Of a DNA stretch of 64,000 nt, positions 26,389 through 34,732 are shown in pieces (positions within the stretch are counted from its first letter, which is position 1; every line of letters starts with the position of its first letter). The stretch spans positions 124,001 to 188,000 of the forward strand of contig NZ_JAQQLF010000007.1 in NCBI RefSeq assembly GCF_028548455.1. Reading direction: 5' to 3'. A model generated the notes under the pieces. The model was not told where the DNA came from. It saw nothing but the letters and a program-made list of their open reading frames with translations, and made no database searches. The stretch is from Vogesella aquatica (GTDB lineage: Bacteria > Pseudomonadota > Gammaproteobacteria > Burkholderiales > Chromobacteriaceae). A program made the translations under genes and the position numbers.

Positions 26389-27156
26389 ATGCAAGACCTG
26401 AAACAGCAAGCGCAGCTGGCGCTGTCGCTGATGGACCTGACATCGCTCAATGACGACGACAGCGTGGCCACCATAGACGCGCTGTGCGCCAAGGCGCGTA
26501 GCAACGCGGGGCAGGTAGCCGCTGTGTGTGTGTATCCGCGATTTGTACCGCACGCCCGCCGTGCGCTGGCGCGTGCTGGTGCCACTGGCGTGCGTATTGC
26601 CACCGTCACCAACTTTCCGCACGGTGACGACGACGTGGCGATTGCCGTGGCCGAAACCCGCGCCGCCATCGCCTACGGTGCCGACGAGGTCGACGTGGTG
26701 TTTCCTTGGCGCGCGCTGCAAGCCGGTAACACCGAGGTTGGCCGCGCGCTGGTGTCGGCGTGCAAGGCCGCCTGCGGCGACAAGCTGCTGAAGGTGATTA
26801 TCGAAAGCGGCGAGCTGGCCACGCCGGCGCTGATCCGTCAGGCCAGCGACATTGCACTGGCCGCCGGGGCGGACTTTCTGAAAACGTCTACCGGCAAAGT
26901 GGCGGTGAACGCCACGCCGGAGGCCGCCGCCATCATGCTGCAGGCCATCCGCGATAGCGGCCGGATTTGTGGCTTCAAGGCTGCCGGTGGCGTGCGCACG
27001 GCCGACGATGCCGCGCGCTACCTGCAACTGGCCACCGATATCATGGGGGCGGCCTGGTTGACCCCAGGCAACTTCCGCTTTGGCGCCTCCGGTTTGCTGG
27101 CCAACCTGCAGGCGGTGGTGCAGGGCGGGGCAATCACCCAGCACAGCGGCTATTAA
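26389..27156 (+). CDS. deoC: Deoxyribose-phosphate aldolase
   Basis: Splits 2-deoxyribose 5-phosphate into glyceraldehyde 3-phosphate and acetaldehyde in deoxynucleoside salvage. The 255-residue barrel has the Schiff-base Lys in DFLKTSTGK and the second Lys in [14 protein letters not shown] 26389 is chosen; the longer frame from 26290 only reads through the palindromic repeat. It heads deoC-deoB-deoD, though a terminator-like repeat pair separates it from deoB. Confidence 0.94.
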   Translation: MQDLKQQAQLALSLMDLTSLNDDDSVATIDALCAKARSNAGQVAAVCVYPRFVPHARRALARAGATGVRIATVTNFPHGDDDVAIAVAETRAAIAYGADEVDVVFPWRALQAGNTEVGRALVSACKAACGDKLLKVIIESGELATPALIRQASDIALAAGADFLKTSTGKVAVNATPEAAAIMLQAIRDSGRICGFKAAGGVRTADDAARYLQLATDIMGAAWLTPGNFRFGASGLLANLQAVVQGGAITQHSGY

Positions 27157-27184
27157 GCGGCGCCAAGGGCTATTTGAGTCCTGC

Positions 27185-27219
27185 AAGGTTGGCCGCAGCG
27201 ATGCGGCCAACCTTTTTTA
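27185..27219 (+). terminator. Terminator built from an inverted repeat pair, after deoC
   Basis: AAGGTTGGCCGCA (27185-27197) and TGCGGCCAACCTT (27202-27214) form a perfect 13-bp stem with loop GCGA, followed by T residues. Both arms are the genome repeat AGGTTGGCCGCA. It lies 29 bases after the deoC stop, and is a clear case of the repeat serving as an intrinsic terminator. Confidence 0.9.
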
Positions 27220-27326
27220 TTGACGGCCAGCTGGCCGGGCGGGCACTGTCCTTGCTGCCGCCAGCGTGCTAAAAACACAGATAAAGCGCAGCGTGTACTG
27301 CGCGGCCAACACGACGAGGCAATACC

Positions 27327-28547
27327 ATGACAAACCGACGCGCCATCATTCTGGTACTGGATTCGCTGGGCATCGGCGCCAGTGCCGACGCCGACAAATT
27401 TGGCGATGTAGGCAGCAATACCCTGGGCAGTATCGCCCGCGCCGCCGCCAGCGGTGCGGCCAACGTTGGCCGCAGTGGCCCGCTGCAGCTGCCCAACCTG
27501 TCCCGCCTGGGGTTGGGCCACGCCTGTGCGCTGTCGTCCGGCTACTTCCCCGAGGGCATGGGCCCGGCTGCGCCGGTAGCGGCCTACGGCTATGCCCGCG
27601 AGCTGTCCAGCGGCAAGGACACGCCGTCCGGCCACTGGGAAATCGCCGGCGTGCCGGTGCTGTTCGACTGGGGTTACTTCCACGACAAGCAAAACAGTTT
27701 CCCGCAGGTGCTGCTGGATGAGCTGGTGGCCAAAGCCGGCCTGCCGGGCTACCTGGGCAACTGCCACGCCAGCGGTACCGAGATTCTGGACCGTCTGGGT
27801 GAAGAGCACATGACCAGCGGCAAGCCCATTTTCTACACCTCGGCGGATTCGGTGTTCCAGATTGCCTGCCACGAGGAAACCTACGGCCTGGCGCGCCTGT
27901 ACGAGCTGTGCCGCATCACGCGCGAGGCGCTGGCGCCGTACAATATCGGCCGCGTGATTGCGCGCCCGTTTGTCGGCAGCGGCAAGGGCCAGTTCAGCCG
28001 TACCGGCAACCGCAAAGACCTGGCAGTAGCGCCGCCAGCCCCTACCGTGCTGCAAAAGCTGGCAGAGGCGGGCGGGCAGGTGGTGTCGGTGGGCAAGATC
28101 GCCGATATCTATGCCCACGTCGGCATCACGCAAAAGTACAAGGCCACTGGTCTGGACGAGCTGTGGGACACCACGCTGGCCGCGCTGAAGACGACGCCGG
28201 GTAACAGCATCATCTTTACCAACTTTGTGGATTTCGATTCCAGCTACGGCCACCGCCGCGATGTTGCCGGCTATGCCCGCGCACTGGAGCAGTTTGACGC
28301 GCGCCTGCCCGAGCTGCTGGCCGCCATGGGCGACGACGATATCGTGATCCTCACCGCCGATCACGGTTGCGACCCCACCTGGCCAGGCAGCGACCATACC
28401 CGCGAGCACATCCCGGTGCTGTGCTATGGCAAGCAGGTCGCGCCCGGCAGCCTGGGCGAGCGCGCCACCTTTGCCGACATCGGCCAGAGCGTGGCCAGCT
28501 GGCTGGGCGTGCCGGCCATGGCGTACGGTACGTCGTTTCTGGGCTAG
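27327..28547 (+). CDS. deoB: Phosphopentomutase
   Basis: Interconverts (deoxy)ribose 1- and 5-phosphate. The 406-residue alkaline-phosphatase-fold enzyme has metal ligands in [47 protein letters not shown] palindromic repeat (27456-27473) lies in the coding region and encodes AANVGR, in a stretch where homologous enzymes have a different hexapeptide of the same length; the element was thus accommodated without changing length. Confidence 0.95.
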   Translation: MTNRRAIILVLDSLGIGASADADKFGDVGSNTLGSIARAAASGAANVGRSGPLQLPNLSRLGLGHACALSSGYFPEGMGPAAPVAAYGYARELSSGKDTPSGHWEIAGVPVLFDWGYFHDKQNSFPQVLLDELVAKAGLPGYLGNCHASGTEILDRLGEEHMTSGKPIFYTSADSVFQIACHEETYGLARLYELCRITREALAPYNIGRVIARPFVGSGKGQFSRTGNRKDLAVAPPAPTVLQKLAEAGGQVVSVGKIADIYAHVGITQKYKATGLDELWDTTLAALKTTPGNSIIFTNFVDFDSSYGHRRDVAGYARALEQFDARLPELLAAMGDDDIVILTADHGCDPTWPGSDHTREHIPVLCYGKQVAPGSLGERATFADIGQSVASWLGVPAMAYGTSFLG

Positions 28548-28570
28548 GGCCTGAAAGGTATTTTGCCGCT

Positions 28571-28606
28571 GGCAGGGGCGCATCGCGCCTGCCGCCGGCC
28601 TGTTTT
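28571..28606 (+). terminator. Probable terminator after deoB
   Basis: GGCAGG (28571-28576) pairs with CCTGCC (28588-28593) around a GCGCATCGCG loop that can pair further, and TTTTT lies at 28602-28606. The gap of several bases between stem and T-run makes it weaker than the others. A single GCGGCCAAC repeat follows at 28612-28620. Confidence 0.5.
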
Positions 28607-28739
28607 TAACTGCGGCCAACATACACGTACAGGAGCGGACGTGTTGACGCACACCATCTCCGACGGCGGGCAGAGCACCCTCCGGCCTGTGGCTCCCGTG
28701 TATCAGCCGGCCGTCGCGATCAAAACAAGGAGATAAAAC

Positions 28740-29453
28740 ATGGCTACACCGCATATTGGCGCCGAACCGGGCGATTTTGCCGACATCGTACTGATGCCGG
28801 GCGACCCGCTGCGCGCCAAGCTGATTGCCGAAACCTATCTGGACGATGCTGTACAGGTCACCAGCGTGCGCAATGTGTTCGGCTACACCGGCACCTACAA
28901 GGGCAAGCGCCTGTCGGTGATGGCGCACGGCATGGGTATCCCGTCGGCCAGCATCTACACCACCGAGCTGATCAAGGACTTTGGCGTGAAAACCATCATC
29001 CGCATCGGCTCTTGCGGCTCGGTAGACGCGGCACGGCTGGGCCTGCGCGATATCGTCATCGCCATGGGCGCGTGCACCGACAGCAAGGTCAACCGCATGC
29101 GTTTCCTGGATCACGATTACGCCGCCATTGCCGACTTCGAGGTGCTGCGCACCGCCGTGGACACCGCAGCCGAGCTGGGCAAGAAGGTGCAGGTGGGCAA
29201 TGTGTTCTCGGCCGACCTGTTCTACGGCGTCCAGCCGCAGCTGCTGGCCACGCTGAAGAGCATGAATGTGAACGCGGTGGAAATGGAAATAGCCGGCATC
29301 TACGGCGTGGCTGCGCAGTACGGTGCGCGCGCCTTGGGCATCGTGACCGTATCGGACGTGATTCCTACCGGCGAGGCCATGGATGCCGAGGCGCGCCAGA
29401 CTACCTTCCGCGACATGATGGACATCGCGCTGGAAACGGCACTCAAGCTGTAA
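28740..29453 (+). CDS. deoD: Purine nucleoside phosphorylase, DeoD type
   Basis: Phosphorolysis of purine (deoxy)nucleosides to base and (deoxy)ribose 1-phosphate. The 237-residue hexameric-type enzyme has [20 protein letters not shown], the phosphate loop [23 protein letters not shown] and the catalytic Asp in [11 protein letters not shown] strong AAGGAGAT ribosome site precedes ATG. With deoB and deoC it completes deoxynucleoside catabolism. Confidence 0.96.
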   Translation: MATPHIGAEPGDFADIVLMPGDPLRAKLIAETYLDDAVQVTSVRNVFGYTGTYKGKRLSVMAHGMGIPSASIYTTELIKDFGVKTIIRIGSCGSVDAARLGLRDIVIAMGACTDSKVNRMRFLDHDYAAIADFEVLRTAVDTAAELGKKVQVGNVFSADLFYGVQPQLLATLKSMNVNAVEMEIAGIYGVAAQYGARALGIVTVSDVIPTGEAMDAEARQTTFRDMMDIALETALKL

Positions 29454-29470
29454 TCCGGGCGTGCCAGTGC

Positions 29471-29521
29471 TGCATTGCACCGGGTTTGTCGCGTGCGGCA
29501 AACATTTTTTGGTGCAATGCA
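29471..29521 (+). terminator. Nested terminator after deoD
   Basis: The inner hairpin GTTTGTCGC/GCGGCAAAC (29484-29492, 29495-29503; one wobble) is followed by ATTTTTT. An outer perfect 11-bp arm pair, TGCATTGCACC (29471-29481) and GGTGCAATGCA (29511-29521), encloses the inner hairpin and its T-run. The outer stem would compete with release or protect the 3' end. Confidence 0.7.
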
Positions 29522-29531
29522 CAAAATTGCC

Positions 29532-29560
29532 TTGCAAAGTGCCTAGCGCAATTCCATAAT
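29532..29560 (+). promoter_or_regulatory. Promoter of the candidate sRNA
   Basis: TTGCAA (29532-29537) and CATAAT (29555-29560) with a 17-base spacer, placed directly after the deoD terminator and before the anti-Shine-Dalgarno-rich segment. Confidence 0.55.
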
Positions 29561-29566
29561 CAAGTC

Positions 29567-29673
29567 ACATCAGGACGTTGCGTGAAAGTGTGCGTTTTGG
29601 TGTTGTCTCCTCCATCCTCCTTCTATAGGTGGAACTTGGCGCAATCAGGCAAGCCCGATTGCGCTCTTTTTTT
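29567..29673 (+). ncRNA. Candidate small RNA with anti-Shine-Dalgarno tracts
   Basis: A segment of about 107 bases bounded by a sigma-70-like promoter (29532-29560) and a strong terminator (29639-29673). It has no credible open frame. Its centre, 29606-29623, is a pyrimidine tract TCTCCTCCATCCTCCTTC with three CCTCC/CTCC anti-Shine-Dalgarno elements, a hallmark of trans-acting regulatory RNAs that block ribosome binding sites. The alternative is a leader or attenuator of rplM, but rplM has its own promoter downstream of the terminator. The end points are estimates. Confidence 0.5.
29639..29673 (+). terminator. Strong intrinsic terminator upstream of rplM
   Basis: GCGCAATC (29639-29646) and GATTGCGC (29657-29664) form a perfect 8-bp stem, closely followed by seven or more T residues. 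It lies about 190 bases past deoD, which has its own terminator, so it most likely ends a separate short transcript. Confidence 0.85.
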
Positions 29674-29743
29674 GCCTTTTTGCCCAATGTGTACCGAAAA
29701 CGGTTTCTCTTTGCCCGACAAGGCCTTGAATCGTGACTTAGGT

Positions 29744-29772
29744 TTGACAGCAGGGTATCTCTGTAATAGAAT
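29744..29772 (+). promoter_or_regulatory. rplM-rpsI promoter
   Basis: Consensus TTGACA (29744-29749) and TAGAAT (29767-29772) with exactly 17 bases between. It lies 35 bases before the rplM start, giving a short leader. Confidence 0.85.
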
Positions 29773-29806
29773 CCGGAACTTTCAAGAATTACGATGGAAG
29801 AGTTCC

Positions 29807-30235
29807 ATGAAGACCTTTTCTGCCAAGCCGCATGAGGTAAAGCGCGAGTGGTTCGTGGTCGACGCCGAAGATAAGGTGTTGGGCCGTCTCGCTGCTGAAA
29901 TCGCTCGTCGTCTGCGCGGCAAGCATAAGCCGGAGTTCACTCCGCACGTTGATACCGGTGATTACATTGTTGTCGTTAACGCAGAGAAACTGCGCGTTAC
30001 CGGTAACAAAGCACTGGATAAGAAGTACTACCGTCACTCCGGCTACCCTGGTGGTATCTACGAGCGCAACTTCACCGAACTGCAAAACCAGTTCCCGGAG
30101 CGCGTTCTGGAAAAAGCCGTTAAAGGTATGCTGCCGAAGGGTCCGCTGGGTTACGCCATGATCAAGAAGCTCAAGGTATACGCCGGCACCGAGCACCCGC
30201 ACACTGCGCAACAGCCAAAAGTGCTGGAAATCTGA
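29807..30235 (+). CDS. rplM: 50S ribosomal protein L13
   Basis: Early-assembling 23S rRNA-binding protein of 142 residues, the usual length. [42 protein letters not shown], and [13 protein letters not shown] are the conserved L13 segments. A good TGGAAGAG precedes ATG 29807. It forms the standard two-gene operon with rpsI 18 bases downstream. Confidence 0.98.
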   Translation: MKTFSAKPHEVKREWFVVDAEDKVLGRLAAEIARRLRGKHKPEFTPHVDTGDYIVVVNAEKLRVTGNKALDKKYYRHSGYPGGIYERNFTELQNQFPERVLEKAVKGMLPKGPLGYAMIKKLKVYAGTEHPHTAQQPKVLEI

Positions 30236-30253
30236 TTTCTGAGGCAAGTATAG

Positions 30254-30646
30254 ATGAACGGTAAATACTACTACGGTACCGGCCGTCGCAAGAGCTCCGT
30301 AGCTCGTGTGTTCATGCAAAAAGGCTCCGGCCAGATCATCGTTAACGGCAAACCAGTTGACCAGTATTTCGCTCGCGAAACCGGTCGCATGGTTATCCGT
30401 CAACCACTGCAAATCACCGAGCACCTGGAGTCTTTCGACATCATGGTTAACGTGAACGGCGGCGGTGAAACCGGCCAAGCTGGTGCCATCCGTCACGGCA
30501 TCACCCGCGCCCTGATCGACTTCAGCGCTGAGCTGAAACCTACTCTGTCCCACGCCGGCTTCGTTACTCGCGATGCCCGTGAAGTGGAACGTAAAAAAGT
30601 GGGTCTGCGCAAAGCACGTCGTCGCAAGCAGTTCTCCAAGCGTTAA
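30254..30646 (+). CDS. rpsI: 30S ribosomal protein S9
   Basis: 130-residue S9 with [13 protein letters not shown] near the start and the basic C-terminal tail [18 protein letters not shown] that reaches the P-site tRNA. It ends in KR as in other bacteria. A strong terminator follows 18 bases after the stop. Confidence 0.98.
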   Translation: MNGKYYYGTGRRKSSVARVFMQKGSGQIIVNGKPVDQYFARETGRMVIRQPLQITEHLESFDIMVNVNGGGETGQAGAIRHGITRALIDFSAELKPTLSHAGFVTRDAREVERKKVGLRKARRRKQFSKR

Positions 30647-30664
30647 TCTGCTTGTTGCGAGACA

Positions 30665-30694
30665 AAAAAAGCCACCGTTCGCGGTGGCTTTTTT
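30665..30694 (+). terminator. Terminator of rplM-rpsI
   Basis: AAAAAAGCCACC and GGTGGCTTTTTT form a 12-bp stem including A/T tracts, with loop GTTCGC. It closes the ribosomal operon. Confidence 0.92.
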
Positions 30695-30720
30695 CTTTTG
30701 GCGCGGGTGTTATCTGCCAA

Positions 30721-30730
30721 GGTTGGCCGC
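30721..30730 (+). repeat. GGTTGGCCGC repeat between rpsI and argC
   Basis: Intergenic single copy in the form CCAAGGTTGGCCGCAAT, matching all twelve consensus positions. A related but truncated GCTGGCCG follows six bases later. Confidence 0.85.
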
Positions 30731-30825
30731 AATGCTGGCCGTCCGGCGTAGCCTGAAAAGCCCTGCTTGGCAGCAGCTGACCTGCGCTGTTTTCCTTGTT
30801 GCATTGCACCGCCGCACTCCTTACC

Positions 30826-30849
30826 ATGTCGCCTTTGCGACATTTTTTT
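30826..30849 (+). terminator. Terminator-like hairpin in the argC leader
   Basis: ATGTCGC (30826-30832) and GCGACAT (30837-30843) form a 7-bp stem with a 4-base loop, directly followed by a T-run to 30849. It ends 19 bases before the argC ATG and just before its GAGGAG ribosome site, so it could attenuate argC or end a short upstream transcript. Confidence 0.6.
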
Positions 30850-30868
30850 ATATCCAGAGGAGCCTGGC

Positions 30869-31912
30869 ATGATCAAGGTGGGCATTGTCGGCGGTACCGG
30901 TTACACCGGTGTCGAGCTGTTGCGTTTGTTGGCCAACCACCCGGGTGCCGAAGTAGTGGCGGTAACGTCGCGCAAGGAAGCCGGCATGAAAGTGGCCGAG
31001 ATGTTCCCCAGCCTGCGCGGCCGTGTGGATGTGGCGTTCAGTACCCCGGACGAAACCGACCTGAAAGCGTGCGACGTGGTGTTCTTTGCTACCCCGCACG
31101 GCGTGGCCATGGCCCAGGCGCGCGAGCTCCTGGAAGCCGGCGTGAAGGTGATCGACCTGGCGGCAGACTTCCGCCTGAAAGACCCGGCCGTGTTTGCCAA
31201 GTGGTACGCCATGGAGCACAGCTGTACCGACCTGTTGGCCGAGGCCGTTTACGGCCTGCCCGAGGTGAATCGCGAAGCCATCCAGCAGGCGCGCCTGATC
31301 GGTATGGCCGGTTGCTACCCGACCTCCGTACAGCTGGGCCTGCTGCCGCTGCTGGAAAGCGGCAAACAGTACATCGAAACCGATACCCTGATTGCCGACT
31401 GCAAGTCCGGCGTGTCCGGTGCTGGCCGCAAGGCCGAAGTGGGCACTCTGTTTGCCGAGTCCAGCGATAACTTCAAGGCCTACGGCGTGAAAGGTCACCG
31501 CCACAGCCCGGAAATCGAGCAGGGCTTGTCGGCCATCCACGGTGCACCGGTCAAGCTGACCTTTGTACCGCACCTGACGCCGATGATCCGTGGTATTCAT
31601 TCCACTATCTACGCCCGCCTGAAGCCGGAAGGTCGCGATGTGGACTTCCAGCAGCTGTTCGAGCAGCGCTTTGCCGGCGAGCCGTTCGTCGATGTGCTGC
31701 CGGCCGGCAGCTGCCCGGAAACCCGCTCGGTACGTGGTGCCAACACGGCGCGCATCGCCGTACACCGCCCTGGCAATGGCGACTTGCTGGTGATTCTGGT
31801 GGTGGAAGATAATCTGGTCAAAGGCGCATCCGGCCAGGCGGTACAGGTGATGAACCTGATGTTCGGCCAGCCGGAAAATGCCGGCCTGGATATCGTGCCG
31901 CTGATGCCCTGA
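30869..31912 (+). CDS. argC: N-acetyl-gamma-glutamyl-phosphate reductase
   Basis: NADPH-dependent third step of arginine biosynthesis. The 347-residue protein has [18 protein letters not shown] at the NADP site, the catalytic Cys in [13 protein letters not shown], and a conserved His in [15 protein letters not shown] 30869 follows AGAGGAG; a longer frame from 30767 would cross the leader hairpin. It is monocistronic. Confidence 0.96.
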   Translation: MIKVGIVGGTGYTGVELLRLLANHPGAEVVAVTSRKEAGMKVAEMFPSLRGRVDVAFSTPDETDLKACDVVFFATPHGVAMAQARELLEAGVKVIDLAADFRLKDPAVFAKWYAMEHSCTDLLAEAVYGLPEVNREAIQQARLIGMAGCYPTSVQLGLLPLLESGKQYIETDTLIADCKSGVSGAGRKAEVGTLFAESSDNFKAYGVKGHRHSPEIEQGLSAIHGAPVKLTFVPHLTPMIRGIHSTIYARLKPEGRDVDFQQLFEQRFAGEPFVDVLPAGSCPETRSVRGANTARIAVHRPGNGDLLVILVVEDNLVKGASGQAVQVMNLMFGQPENAGLDIVPLMP

Positions 31913-31937
31913 TGTTGAAAACTCGCCAGCCGGCCCA

Positions 31938-31962
31938 ATATCCTACTAAAATAGTAGGATGA
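31938..31962. promoter_or_regulatory. IscR type-1-like operator upstream of erpA
   Basis: A 9-bp inverted repeat ATCCTACTA/TAGTAGGAT with a 3-base AAA centre. Aligned with the E. coli type-1 IscR consensus (ATASYYGACT-RWWWY-AGTCRRSTAT) it matches most positions; the main differences are symmetric. It lies 45 bases before erpA, a known IscR target in E. coli. A -10-like TAAAAT overlaps it, so binding would repress. Confidence 0.55.
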
Positions 31963-32006
31963 AGGGCCGCTGGCGCGGCCCGTCCTTGTACCGAAAGGCT
32001 TGTGAG

Positions 32007-32357
32007 ATGACTGCTGCTACCGAAACCCCGTCCCCGATCAACTTTACCGACAGCGCTTGCGACAAGGTGCGTGACCTGGTGGCCGAAGAAGGCAACCCGG
32101 ACCTGAAACTGCGCGTTTTCGTTACCGGCGGTGGCTGCTCCGGCTTCCAGTACGGTTTTACATTTGACGAAATCGCCAATGAAGACGATACCGCTATTGA
32201 GCGTGCTGGCGTAACCTTCCTGGTAGACCCGATGAGCTACCAGTATCTGGTAGGTGCAGAAATCGACTACCAGGAAAGCCTGGAAGGTTCCCAGTTTGTG
32301 ATTCGCAACCCGAATGCACAAACCACTTGCGGTTGCGGCTCGTCCTTTTCGGTGTAA
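32007..32357 (+). CDS. erpA: Iron-sulfur cluster insertion protein ErpA
   Basis: A-type carrier that delivers Fe-S clusters to target enzymes. The 116-residue protein has the three ligand cysteines: Cys44 in [11 protein letters not shown], and Cys108 and Cys110 in the C-terminal [14 protein letters not shown] 32007 is preferred because the earlier frame from 31959 overlaps the operator region and is not family-like. It is likely controlled by cluster status through the inverted repeat upstream. Confidence 0.94.
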   Translation: MTAATETPSPINFTDSACDKVRDLVAEEGNPDLKLRVFVTGGGCSGFQYGFTFDEIANEDDTAIERAGVTFLVDPMSYQYLVGAEIDYQESLEGSQFVIRNPNAQTTCGCGSSFSV

Positions 32358-32380
32358 ACCCGAGCGTTGCCTCATGCACA

Positions 32381-32408
32381 AACCCGGGTTTTACCCGGGT
32401 TTTGCTTT
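32381..32408 (+). terminator. Terminator after erpA
   Basis: AACCCGGGT (32381-32389) and ACCCGGGTT (32393-32401) form a perfect 9-bp stem with a 3-base loop and T-rich sequence after it, 15 bases before the cheR start. Confidence 0.8.
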
Positions 32409-32422
32409 TGCGGAGAAACATC

Positions 32423-33280
32423 ATGCATAACAAGATTCCGCCCATCATTTTGCCCAAGGTGGAGTTCACCCGCGAGTTTGCGTTCAGTGAACAGGATTTC
32501 GAACGTGTACGGCAGCTGATTTACAAGGAAGCGGGCATCTCGCTGAACCCCACCAAGAAAGACATGGTGTACGGCCGCCTGGTACGTCGTATTCGCGAGC
32601 TGAAGCTGGATGGCTTTGCTGCCTATGTCGACTTTTTGCAAAGTGCAGGGGGCAAGCGCGAGTTCGAGTTATTCGTTAATGCGCTCACCACCAACCTGAC
32701 GTTCTTCTTCCGCGAAGAACACCATTTCCACATGCTGGCCGACTACCTGAAAACGCTGCCGGCAGGGCAGGAGATCAGCATCTGGTGCGCGGCCTCGTCT
32801 ACCGGTGAAGAGCCGTACTCCATCGCCATGACGGCGCTGGAGGCGCTGGGCGGGCGCGGCAATATCACTATTCTGGCCACCGACCTGGATACCAGCGTGC
32901 TGGAGGTTGGCCGCAAGGGTATTTACAGCGCCGACAAGATTGCCAAGCTGCCGGCCGGCCACGCCGCGCGCTACTTTGACAAGCTGCCGGATGGCAACTA
33001 TCAGGCCAAGGCGCAGCTGCGCAGCATGATTACCTTCAGCCAGCTGAACCTGGTGCATAACAACTGGCCGATGCGCAAACAGTTCGATGCGCTGTTCTGC
33101 CGCAACGTGATGATTTACTTCGATCGCGACACCCAGTTTGCGGTGCTGAAGAAGTTTCACCCGCTGATCAAGCCGCACGGCCTGCTGTTTGTCGGCCACT
33201 CGGAAAACTTCTATTTCGCCTCGGACTATTTTTCCCTGCGCGGCAAGACCGTATACGAGCTGGCACGCCGCAAACCTTGA
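32423..33280 (+). CDS. cheR: Chemotaxis protein methyltransferase CheR
   Basis: SAM-dependent methyltransferase that methylates glutamates of chemoreceptors. The 285-residue protein has the N-terminal helical CheR domain and the SAM site SIWCAASSTGEEPYSIAM, then ATDLDTSVLEVGRKGIY and FCRNVMIYFDR. It stands alone, without cheA, cheB or receptor genes nearby, so its receptor array is encoded elsewhere. A repeat copy at 32905 encodes EVGR within it. Confidence 0.93.
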   Translation: MHNKIPPIILPKVEFTREFAFSEQDFERVRQLIYKEAGISLNPTKKDMVYGRLVRRIRELKLDGFAAYVDFLQSAGGKREFELFVNALTTNLTFFFREEHHFHMLADYLKTLPAGQEISIWCAASSTGEEPYSIAMTALEALGGRGNITILATDLDTSVLEVGRKGIYSADKIAKLPAGHAARYFDKLPDGNYQAKAQLRSMITFSQLNLVHNNWPMRKQFDALFCRNVMIYFDRDTQFAVLKKFHPLIKPHGLLFVGHSENFYFASDYFSLRGKTVYELARRKP

Positions 33281-33333
33281 CGTTTACGGCAGCTTGGCAT
33301 GCTGCCTGCATCGTTTTACCATGCTTGCCGGCG

Positions 33334-33356
33334 AGGCCCCTTGTGGGCCTTTTTTC
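33334..33356 (+). terminator. Terminator after cheR
   Basis: AGGCCC (33334-33339) pairs with GGGCCT (33345-33350), followed by TTTTTT. It lies about 55 bases past the cheR stop and just before the dadA ribosome site. Confidence 0.7.
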
Positions 33357-33376
33357 TTGTGTGCCAAGGGGGTGAG

Positions 33377-34633
33377 ATGAAGGTTGCCATACTGGGTGCC
33401 GGCATTATCGGCATTTCCACGGCGTGGTTTTTGCGCCAGGCAGGGCATGAAGTCGTGGTGGTAGACCGTGCCAGCGGGCCGGCACGCGAAACCAGCTTTG
33501 CCAATGGCGGGCAGATTTCAGTCAGCCAGTCCGAGCCGTGGGCGCACCCGTCTACGCCGTGGCGCGTGCTGCGCTGGATGCTGCGTGAGGATGCCCCGTT
33601 ATGGTTCCGCCCGCATCTGGACGCGGCGCAGTGGCGTTGGGCCTTGCAGTTCTTACGCGAATGCCTGCCAGGGCGCCATGCGGCCAACCTGCGCCATATG
33701 GTGGCGCTAGGGCGTTACAGCCAGCAGACCTTCGCCCAGCTGCGCCAGCAGCTGCCGCTACAGTATGCGCAGCGCCAGCAAGGCATTCTGGCGCTGCTGT
33801 TCAGCCGCCAGGAGGTCGAGCACGCGCTGGCTGCCTGCCAACTGCTGGCGGCTGAGGGCGTGACGCGCCGCGTGGTATCGGTAGACGACGCGGTGGCGCG
33901 CGAGCCGGCGCTGGCGGCCATCGCCCCACAGCTGTTGGCCGCCACTTGGTGCGAAAGCGACGAGTCGGGCGACGTGCACCAGTTTACCTGCCAGCTGGCC
34001 GCCGCCTGCGCCGACGCCGATGTGCAGTTTGCCTGGCACACGCGCATCAATGCGCTGCAGCCGCAGGGTGGGCGCATTGCCGGGGTGTCGGTTACCGGTG
34101 CGGATGGCCGCTTTGATACGCTGCAGGCTGATGCCTACGTACTGGCGCTGGGCAGCCATAGCCCGCTGCTGCTGGCACAGCTGGGCCACCGTATCGCGGT
34201 GTATCCGGCGAAGGGGTATTCGGCGACCTTGCCGCTGGCCAATGCCGCCCTGGCGCCGCAGGTGAGCATTACCGACGAGTCGCACAAGCTGGTGTTCTCG
34301 CGCCTGGGCGACACGCTGCGGGTGGCTGGTACTGCCGAGCTGTCCGGCTACAGCAGCCATCTGAACCCGGTACGTTGTGCTGCGCTGGTGCGCCGCACGC
34401 AGCAGCTGTTCCCCGCAGCCTGCGACTGGGACGCCGCGCAGTTCTGGACCGGCCTGCGCCCGGCCTCGCCCGGCAATGTGCCGCTGATCGGCCGCTATCG
34501 TTACAGCAACTTGTGGCTCAATACCGGCCACGGCACCCTGGGCTGGACAGAGGGCCCGGGCTCCGGCCGTGCGCTGGCCGGGCTGATAAGCGGGCTGGCG
34601 CCAGAGATCGCGTTTCCGTTTTTGCACGGCTAG
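33377..34633 (+). CDS. dadA: D-amino acid dehydrogenase small subunit family
   Basis: FAD-dependent oxidative deamination of D-amino acids such as D-alanine. The 418-residue protein has the dinucleotide fold MKVAILGAGIIGISTAWFL, the family signature SFANGGQISVSQSEPWA, and the C-terminal GLRPASPGNVPLIGRYRYSN and NTGHGTLGWTEGPGSGRAL. ATG 33377 follows GGGGTGAG. No alanine racemase or lrp gene is adjacent. Confidence 0.92.
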   Translation: MKVAILGAGIIGISTAWFLRQAGHEVVVVDRASGPARETSFANGGQISVSQSEPWAHPSTPWRVLRWMLREDAPLWFRPHLDAAQWRWALQFLRECLPGRHAANLRHMVALGRYSQQTFAQLRQQLPLQYAQRQQGILALLFSRQEVEHALAACQLLAAEGVTRRVVSVDDAVAREPALAAIAPQLLAATWCESDESGDVHQFTCQLAAACADADVQFAWHTRINALQPQGGRIAGVSVTGADGRFDTLQADAYVLALGSHSPLLLAQLGHRIAVYPAKGYSATLPLANAALAPQVSITDESHKLVFSRLGDTLRVAGTAELSGYSSHLNPVRCAALVRRTQQLFPAACDWDAAQFWTGLRPASPGNVPLIGRYRYSNLWLNTGHGTLGWTEGPGSGRALAGLISGLAPEIAFPFLHG

Positions 34634-34678
34634 CGCGCAGCGCGGCCTGGCCATGCCGGTTTTATTGATGTGGGGCAG

Positions 34679-34688
34679 GGTTGGCCGC
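34679..34688 (+). repeat. GGTTGGCCGC repeat between dadA and globin
   Basis: Intergenic single copy, CAGGGTTGGCCGCGT, lying 44 bases before the globin start. It deviates from the consensus at the last base (G instead of A). Confidence 0.8.
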
Positions 34689-34732
34689 GTACGGCGTGCT
34701 ACCATGCAGCCCTTGTTTTGCAGGAAACCATC

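Noticed and set aside
27153-29537. A 794-codon minus-strand frame opposite deoB and deoD
   Set aside because: It is antisense to two well-supported enzymes and is open only because of high third-position GC.
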